From IMG/VR virus record IMGVR_UViG_3300042471_001502, positions 1 through 41,640 of that record: DNA of 41,640 nt; one strand, written 5' to 3'. The translations under genes were made by a program, and so were the position numbers. Positions 38,256-41,640 of this stretch are shown here, piece by piece. How positions within the stretch are numbered: position 1 is the first letter of the stretch; every line of letters begins with the position of its first letter. The stretch is from a virus. The notes under the pieces are model-generated. The model was not told the origin of the DNA and did no database searches. It saw only the letters and a program-made list of their open reading frames with translations.

Positions 38256-39448
38256 TGAACAAAAAACTGAAGGAACTTGTAGCGGAAAGCCACAAGGAAA
38301 ATACAGTAAAGGCAATCAAGGAAATGCTTGATACAAGCGGATTGAACCTGAACGATATTGGCTCAATCAAAAAGGTTGCAGTTACTGGGCGTTCTGTCCA
38401 CGATGAAGAAAAGGGCACAGAAAAACAAACAACGACATACCAGGTTGTATTGAGCCCTTCCTTTGAGGGTGGACCTGGTTCAGTGCTGGAACGTGCGGAA
38501 ATACAAGAACAAATTAAACGACAAAAGTCAAAGACAAAAAAGAGTCAACTCAAGGGGTGGGAGACTGCCGTCATCTTGCCTGATATACAAATAGGTTATT
38601 ACGACAAATCAACCGACCCGCATAAGGTCGAACTGGAGCCAATCCACGACGAAAAGGCTATATCTGTCGCATTGCAGGTAATACGTGATATCAAGCCCGA
38701 CCAAATTATCATGAATGGCGACAATTTGGACTTTGCTGACTTTGGCAAGTACCTAAACCGCATACCATTCCGCAACATGGTTCAGCCAGCAATCGATAGG
38801 GCCGCAGAATTGTGCAGGGAATTGCGCCGCGCCGCACCTTTTGCCAAAATCGTGTGGCTTGAGGGCAACCATGAAGCCCGCCTCCACAAGTACTTGGATA
38901 ACTTCGCATCCCCAACATCTGGAGTTACTAGGGGCAAGGATAAACATACTGAACGAGACAAGTTCCCAGTAAATTCCGTCCCATTCCTTTGTCGAATGCC
39001 AGACTTTGATGTTGACTATTTGGTTGGATATCCAGAAAACCAGTATTTCATCAACAGCAACTTGATGGTTATTCATGGCCACAAGGTCAACTCAAGTGGC
39101 TCCACGACCACGAAATATCTGAACGATGCCCACCAATCGGTGATATACGGTCACGTCCACAGGGTGGAGTATGCGTATAGAACACGTCGCAGCCCAAACG
39201 GACCGCGCACCGTCATGGCAGCAAGCCCTGGATGCTTGTGCCGAACGGACGGCGTAGTTCCTTCAACGAATTCTGGTAACGACCATTTTGGTAGGCCGCT
39301 TGCCATTGGCGGAGAGAATTGGCAGCAAGGATTAGCGGTTGTTCAGTACCAACCAATCGGTGTTGGCAATGAATGGTTTAACTACGAGCCAATGTGGATA
39401 TTCGGCGGACGCGGAATCTTCAGGGGCGTTGAGTACGTTTCCGAGTAA
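38255..39448 (+). CDS. Calcineurin-like metallophosphoesterase
   Basis: The start is ATG 38255 (NKKLKELVAESHKENT), overlapping the previous stop. The 397-residue protein has metal motifs in order: LPDIQIGYYD (D110-x-Q112, where most members have D-x-H), NGDNLDF (155-156), EGNHEARL (204-207), VIHGHKV (H274-x-H276) and IYGHVHRVEY (H300-x-H302). The N-terminal 100 residues are charged and helical with a KRQKSKTKKSQLK segment. It could be a nuclease or phosphodiesterase in phage DNA metabolism, as in many actinophages. The Q in place of H in the first motif is a real difference, but the other metal residues are intact. Confidence 0.8.
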   Translation: MNKKLKELVAESHKENTVKAIKEMLDTSGLNLNDIGSIKKVAVTGRSVHDEEKGTEKQTTTYQVVLSPSFEGGPGSVLERAEIQEQIKRQKSKTKKSQLKGWETAVILPDIQIGYYDKSTDPHKVELEPIHDEKAISVALQVIRDIKPDQIIMNGDNLDFADFGKYLNRIPFRNMVQPAIDRAAELCRELRRAAPFAKIVWLEGNHEARLHKYLDNFASPTSGVTRGKDKHTERDKFPVNSVPFLCRMPDFDVDYLVGYPENQYFINSNLMVIHGHKVNSSGSTTTKYLNDAHQSVIYGHVHRVEYAYRTRRSPNGPRTVMAASPGCLCRTDGVVPSTNSGNDHFGRPLAIGGENWQQGLAVVQYQPIGVGNEWFNYEPMWIFGGRGIFRGVEYVSE

Positions 39449-39450
39449 CA

Positions 39451-39627
39451 ATGAGCGGGCTATTCGACTCCGATGACGAAGAGATGATGGAGACAATCAA
39501 GGAAGCCCTTGACGAACTCATTCAACTTGGATATGTCGAAGTTATTGGCATTGACGAGAACGGCGAATGGCTCTACAAGGCCACAGATGCTGGTATCAAA
39601 TTCCACAAAAGGAACAGGGAAAAATGA
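39451..39627 (+). CDS. Small winged-helix-like protein (58 aa)
   Basis: This is a short gene between 39448 and 39624 with ATG 39451. It reads MSGLFDSDDEEMMETIKEAL, DELIQLGYVEVIGIDENGEW, LYKATDAGIKFHKRN. The sequence L-x-x-L-I-x-L-G-Y-V-E-V-I-G-I-D-E-N-G-E-W-L-Y has the helix plus beta wing of a small winged-helix protein. Its stop overlaps the Ntn-hydrolase start (ATGA, 39624-39627). The start lies 2 bases after the metallophosphoesterase stop. It may help regulate transcription, but this is inferred. Confidence 0.6.
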   Translation: MSGLFDSDDEEMMETIKEALDELIQLGYVEVIGIDENGEWLYKATDAGIKFHKRNREK

Positions 39628-40253
39628 CAACCATTGTCGGAATCCAGGGAGACAACTTCGCCCTTATCTGCACGGATTCGCAGGTGTCCGACGTTGACGA
39701 GCATGGCTATGTAACCCAAGTTGTCACCATGCGCGACGGCACTGGCAAAGTGCAGGCCAACGGTAGGTATTTGATAGGAGCGGCTGGAGATGTGCGGGCT
39801 ATCAACATCCTGCATCATGCATTCCAGCCCCCAACAGCGCCGCCTAATTTAAAAGGTAGGAAACTTGACCACTTCTTTACGGTCAAATTCATCCCTGCAC
39901 TGAGAGAGTGCTTTGAACAGCAGGGGTATGCAATGCCAGATAATGACTTAAAGACCCATATGGCTGAAATGGGCAGTTCTTTGATAGTGGCGATAAATGG
40001 AACCCTTTACACGGTGGATGGGGATTATTCCTGGTATTCAGATGTGAACGGAACTTATGCCATTGGTACGGGTGCTCAGTACGCAATGGGGGCTTTGCAC
40101 GCTTTGGCGGGCCGCGGGCGCCCCAATATTCAAAAGGCCAGACAGCAGGCGCTGAAGGCACTCGCAGCAGCAGCAAGGTTCGACCCTTATACAGGAAGCC
40201 CGTATCACGTACACGTCCAAGACACCAAGAAAGAGAGCAGGTCCAAATATTAA
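39624..40253 (+). CDS. Ntn-hydrolase, proteasome beta/HslV-like peptidase
   Basis: The start is ATG 39624, with AGGGA upstream. An upstream frame start is out of register with the context. The 209-residue protein begins MTTIVGIQGDNFALICTDSQ. Removal of Met exposes Thr2 as the nucleophile, with D18 (position 17 after Met removal) and K42 in TGKVQ as the expected partners. GRYLIGAAGDVRAI matches the AG-x-x-x-D strand. The later segment YAIGTGAQYAMGALHALAGR and QQALKALAAAARFDPYTGSP also match. HslV-like proteins of this kind occur in actinophages. It may degrade host or phage proteins. No ATPase partner is visible in the window. Confidence 0.75.
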   Translation: MTTIVGIQGDNFALICTDSQVSDVDEHGYVTQVVTMRDGTGKVQANGRYLIGAAGDVRAINILHHAFQPPTAPPNLKGRKLDHFFTVKFIPALRECFEQQGYAMPDNDLKTHMAEMGSSLIVAINGTLYTVDGDYSWYSDVNGTYAIGTGAQYAMGALHALAGRGRPNIQKARQQALKALAAAARFDPYTGSPYHVHVQDTKKESRSKY

Positions 40254-40268
40254 TTTGGATAAATTTAT

Positions 40269-40586
40269 ATGGCAAAGAAAAAGGTAGAAGTAGAACCAGC
40301 GGAGTATATACACGGAGATAAGTGGATGGATATGGCTGCCTGTAAAGGAAAGACCCAACTCATGTTTCCCAAAGAACATAAGGATATTACTTACATTGCA
40401 CAGGCAAGAGCGATATGCAAGTCATGTTTGGTAAGAAGGTATTGTCTCAACTATGCACTACAGTTCCCACCTGCGGACATGCATGGGGTGTGGGCAGGAT
40501 TGACCTCAAGGCAACTGGCGGCTGAGCAAAGAAAAAGAGGATTGAAGCCAACTAAGCCAACGCTGGCTCAAATGTGGGGCGACTAA
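40269..40586 (+). CDS. WhiB-family transcription factor
   Basis: The 105-residue protein has the four conserved Cys, C25 (MAACKGKTQL), C50, C53 and C59 (AICKSCLVRRYCLNYAL), expected to hold a 4Fe-4S cluster, and the G-V-W-A-G-L-T turn (73-79), followed by a basic C-terminal segment (AAEQRKRGLKPTKP) for DNA contact. WhiB proteins are limited to Actinobacteria and their phages, where they can redirect host transcription or block superinfection. The 3' end overlaps the convergent gene by four bases. Confidence 0.92.
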   Translation: MAKKKVEVEPAEYIHGDKWMDMAACKGKTQLMFPKEHKDITYIAQARAICKSCLVRRYCLNYALQFPPADMHGVWAGLTSRQLAAEQRKRGLKPTKPTLAQMWGD

Positions 40587-40924
40587 AGGATACGAAGGTT
40601 GCAGTTCTCGCAAAACTCCATGCCCTGAAACATCACTATGTCTTGGACACAGGAGATTTTCCCACAAGGTTGAAGAATCGTTTCCCCAGTGAGATAAGAG
40701 CGAACCACATCGGTTGCATCGGCTTTGGCGAATTGGGAGGGGCCAGGAGAAGGGATGCCTTTGTCTTGTCTAATGAAATCCCAGACGGCGTACTCAATCA
40801 ATTGGGATACAGAAATACCCTTTTCTTTGGCATGGTCAATGATGAGGTTCTTTTGTTTGCCAGATATCCGTACGCCCACATTGTAAAGGCGGTCTTCGTA
40901 TTCGGCCCTGCGTGGCTCAGCCAT
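40583..40924 (-). CDS. Ribbon-helix-helix-like protein with zinc-ribbon-like end
   Basis: The 113-residue protein has an RHH-like region NVGVRISGKQKNLIIDHAKE, KGISVSQLIEYAVWDFI (strand, then two helices), followed by a linker and a C-terminal C-x4-C ... C-x2-C pattern (PCGKISC, EFCENCNL) that could bind zinc. It probably regulates transcription of early or middle genes. It converges on the WhiB gene with a four-base overlap. Its ATG (40924) is 1 base after the stop of the small RHH gene upstream (40926). Confidence 0.55.
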   Translation of the reverse strand: MAEPRRAEYEDRLYNVGVRISGKQKNLIIDHAKEKGISVSQLIEYAVWDFIRQDKGIPSPGPSQFAKADATDVVRSYLTGETILQPCGKISCVQDIVMFQGMEFCENCNLRIL

Positions 40925-40925
40925 G

Positions 40926-41093
40926 TCAGCCTCTCTGGATAAGGGTGACGAGGTATTCAGTCAGGGTCATACCGACTGCATCGGCATCGGCTATCAACTT
41001 GGCCTTGATGTCGGATGGGATTTTTAGGGTCAAGGCAACCTTGTCGCCTACTGGGGTCTTTGGGGGCCTGCCCACATTGCGCTTTAGGGTCAT
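40926..41093 (-). CDS. Small ribbon-helix-helix protein (55 aa)
   Basis: This small gene, read from the minus strand with ATG at 41093, encodes MTLKRNVGRPPKTPVGDKVA, LTLKIPSDIKAKLIADADAV, GMTLTEYLVTLIQRG. The pattern V-A-L-T-L-K-I-P-x-D-I-K-x-K-L-x-x-x-A-x-x-x-G-M-T-x-x-x-Y-L is typical of CopG/Arc-like RHH DNA-binding proteins. It lies between the 37-aa membrane protein and the RHH/zinc protein, so the three may form one operon. It may be the DNA-binding partner or paralogue of the next gene. Confidence 0.65.
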   Translation of the reverse strand: MTLKRNVGRPPKTPVGDKVALTLKIPSDIKAKLIADADAVGMTLTEYLVTLIQRG

Positions 41094-41094
41094 G

Positions 41095-41208
41095 TTAGAA
41101 AGTCAGGACGAACAGAACGACGAGGATTGTGGTCATTGCAAGGAGAGAAAAAAGGGCTAGGAACTCTGCGCCCGTGTCAGTCTTTTGATTTTTCCAAAAC
41201 TTTGTCAT
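41095..41208 (-). CDS. Very small membrane protein (37 aa)
   Basis: ATG at 41208 on the minus strand, with GGGAG six bases upstream. The protein is MTKFWKNQKTDTGAEFLALF, SLLAMTTILVVLFVLTF. It has a polar N-terminus and a single hydrophobic segment of about 22 residues. The Shine-Dalgarno site overlaps the stop of the preceding gene, and the stop (41095-41097) is one base before the next ATG, so it is likely expressed. The function is unknown. Confidence 0.5.
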   Translation of the reverse strand: MTKFWKNQKTDTGAEFLALFSLLAMTTILVVLFVLTF

Positions 41209-41210
41209 TG

Positions 41211-41640
41211 TTAACTCCCTACCCAGTACGTCTTTTTCATCCATTGATTAGTCTTATCAACATATAATGCCTCGAATCGCTTGGCGTCAAACTGGTTGTT
41301 CATGCCAGCAGAACCCAAGGCCCTCATCACCTCGACCAATACATCGTGTGTCTGGATGTCCGCCGAGGCCCCGCTCGTCACCGCAGCCATTATCTCTTGG
41401 TACTGTGCCCATGCTTGTTGGGGTGATGGAGGAGGGGTAATTGATTTGGTGTGATTTATTAGGGCAACACGAACTTCCCACGGCCGTGGTATGAATTCTC
41501 TACCCATACAAATGTTTGGCAATAATTGTTGGCACAGGCTGTAATCGAACTCCTTGATGTATGGCGACCAGGCGCTGCAATATTCCTTTAGGTCCTTTGG
41601 AACAAGTGCGCGGTCATAAGTGAAAAAGAGCGTCTTGATG
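41211..41640 (-). CDS. Possible replication protein, C-terminal part only (gene runs off the window)
   Basis: The open frame continues to the right edge without a stop, so the gene is incomplete at the 5' end. The visible 142 residues include LFFTYDRALVPKDLKEYCSA, FDYSLCQQLLPNICMGREFI, then SPQQAWAQYQEIMAAVTSGA, QTHDVLVEVMRALGSAGMNN and FDAKRFEALYVDKTNQWMKK. The AWAQYQEIM...H-x-V-x-x-x-x-R-A-L-G...F-x-x-x-Y pattern resembles the C-terminal part of phage replication loader proteins in actinophages. This is a weak match. Another early protein is possible. Confidence 0.35.
   Translation of the reverse strand, partial: IKTLFFTYDRALVPKDLKEYCSAWSPYIKEFDYSLCQQLLPNICMGREFIPRPWEVRVALINHTKSITPPPSPQQAWAQYQEIMAAVTSGASADIQTHDVLVEVMRALGSAGMNNQFDAKRFEALYVDKTNQWMKKTYWVGS

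Noticed and set aside
40574-40942. Plus-strand 122-aa frame
   Set aside because: It overlaps the RHH/zinc gene on the minus strand, which has recognisable motifs and correct neighbour spacing.

Overview
The window is part of the genome of a tailed double-stranded DNA phage with a contractile tail (myovirus-type). The left end carries an ordered baseplate block: hub, OB-fold spike, gp25-like wedge, baseplate J and gpI-like protein. The likely host is an actinobacterium. A WhiB-family regulator (40269-40586) is an actinobacterial and actinophage hallmark, and a proteasome/HslV-like Ntn-hydrolase (39624-40253) fits. A secreted lectin (32556-35210) has Thr/Pro linkers of the TTTVPPTTT kind common in Acidimicrobiia exoproteins. 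Several small virion proteins look like those of aquatic cyanophages and pelagiphages, so a freshwater or marine actinobacterial phage is my best inference. No gene-free stretch exceeds 300 bases, and I recognised no tRNA, rRNA, CRISPR array or insertion sequence.

Layout. (1) 1-4371: baseplate genes. (2) 4403-16109: a small holin-like membrane protein, then tail-fibre and adhesin genes. These include a 960-aa fibre with collagen-like Gly-X-Thr/Pro repeats and three glycine-rich adhesin paralogues, interspersed with the first 2OG-Fe(II) oxygenase and a GT4 glycosyltransferase. (3) 16112-19453: a 947-aa Mtd-N-type fibre followed by an Ig/FN3-like protein ending in twelve PP[FY]F units. (4) 19500-29542: a modification and accessory region with six more 2OG-Fe(II) oxygenases of the prolyl-4-hydroxylase type. 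It also holds a PhyH-like protein without visible iron ligands, a truncated NAD-binding dehydrogenase domain, a glutathione-peroxidase-like protein, a DUF6065-like protein, a possible methyltransferase and small unknowns. (5) 29545-32448, minus strand: a GlcNAc-transferase of the Skp1-Gnt1 (GT60, PF11397) type, two small proteins, and a second copy of the fibre plus FN3/PPFF pair. (6) 32556-36585: an exported C-type lectin with a C-terminal membrane anchor, then holin, M15 peptidase endolysin and a membrane/coiled-coil protein. (7) 36604-41640: small regulators (winged-helix, ribbon-helix-helix, WhiB), a metallophosphoesterase, the Ntn-hydrolase, and a partial gene that may be a replication factor.

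How the parts may work together. The virion carries several proteins rich in Gly-X-Thr/Pro, poly-Gly or PPFF repeats. Among them the phage encodes seven Fe(II)/2OG hydroxylases with intact HxD...H...R/K ligands, one GT60-like GlcNAc-transferase and one GT4 transferase. In Dictyostelium, a prolyl-4-hydroxylase and the GT60 enzyme Gnt1 act in sequence to make GlcNAc-O-hydroxyproline. By analogy (inference), this phage may hydroxylate and glycosylate its own fibres or PPFF proteins. This is the most interesting candidate system in the window.
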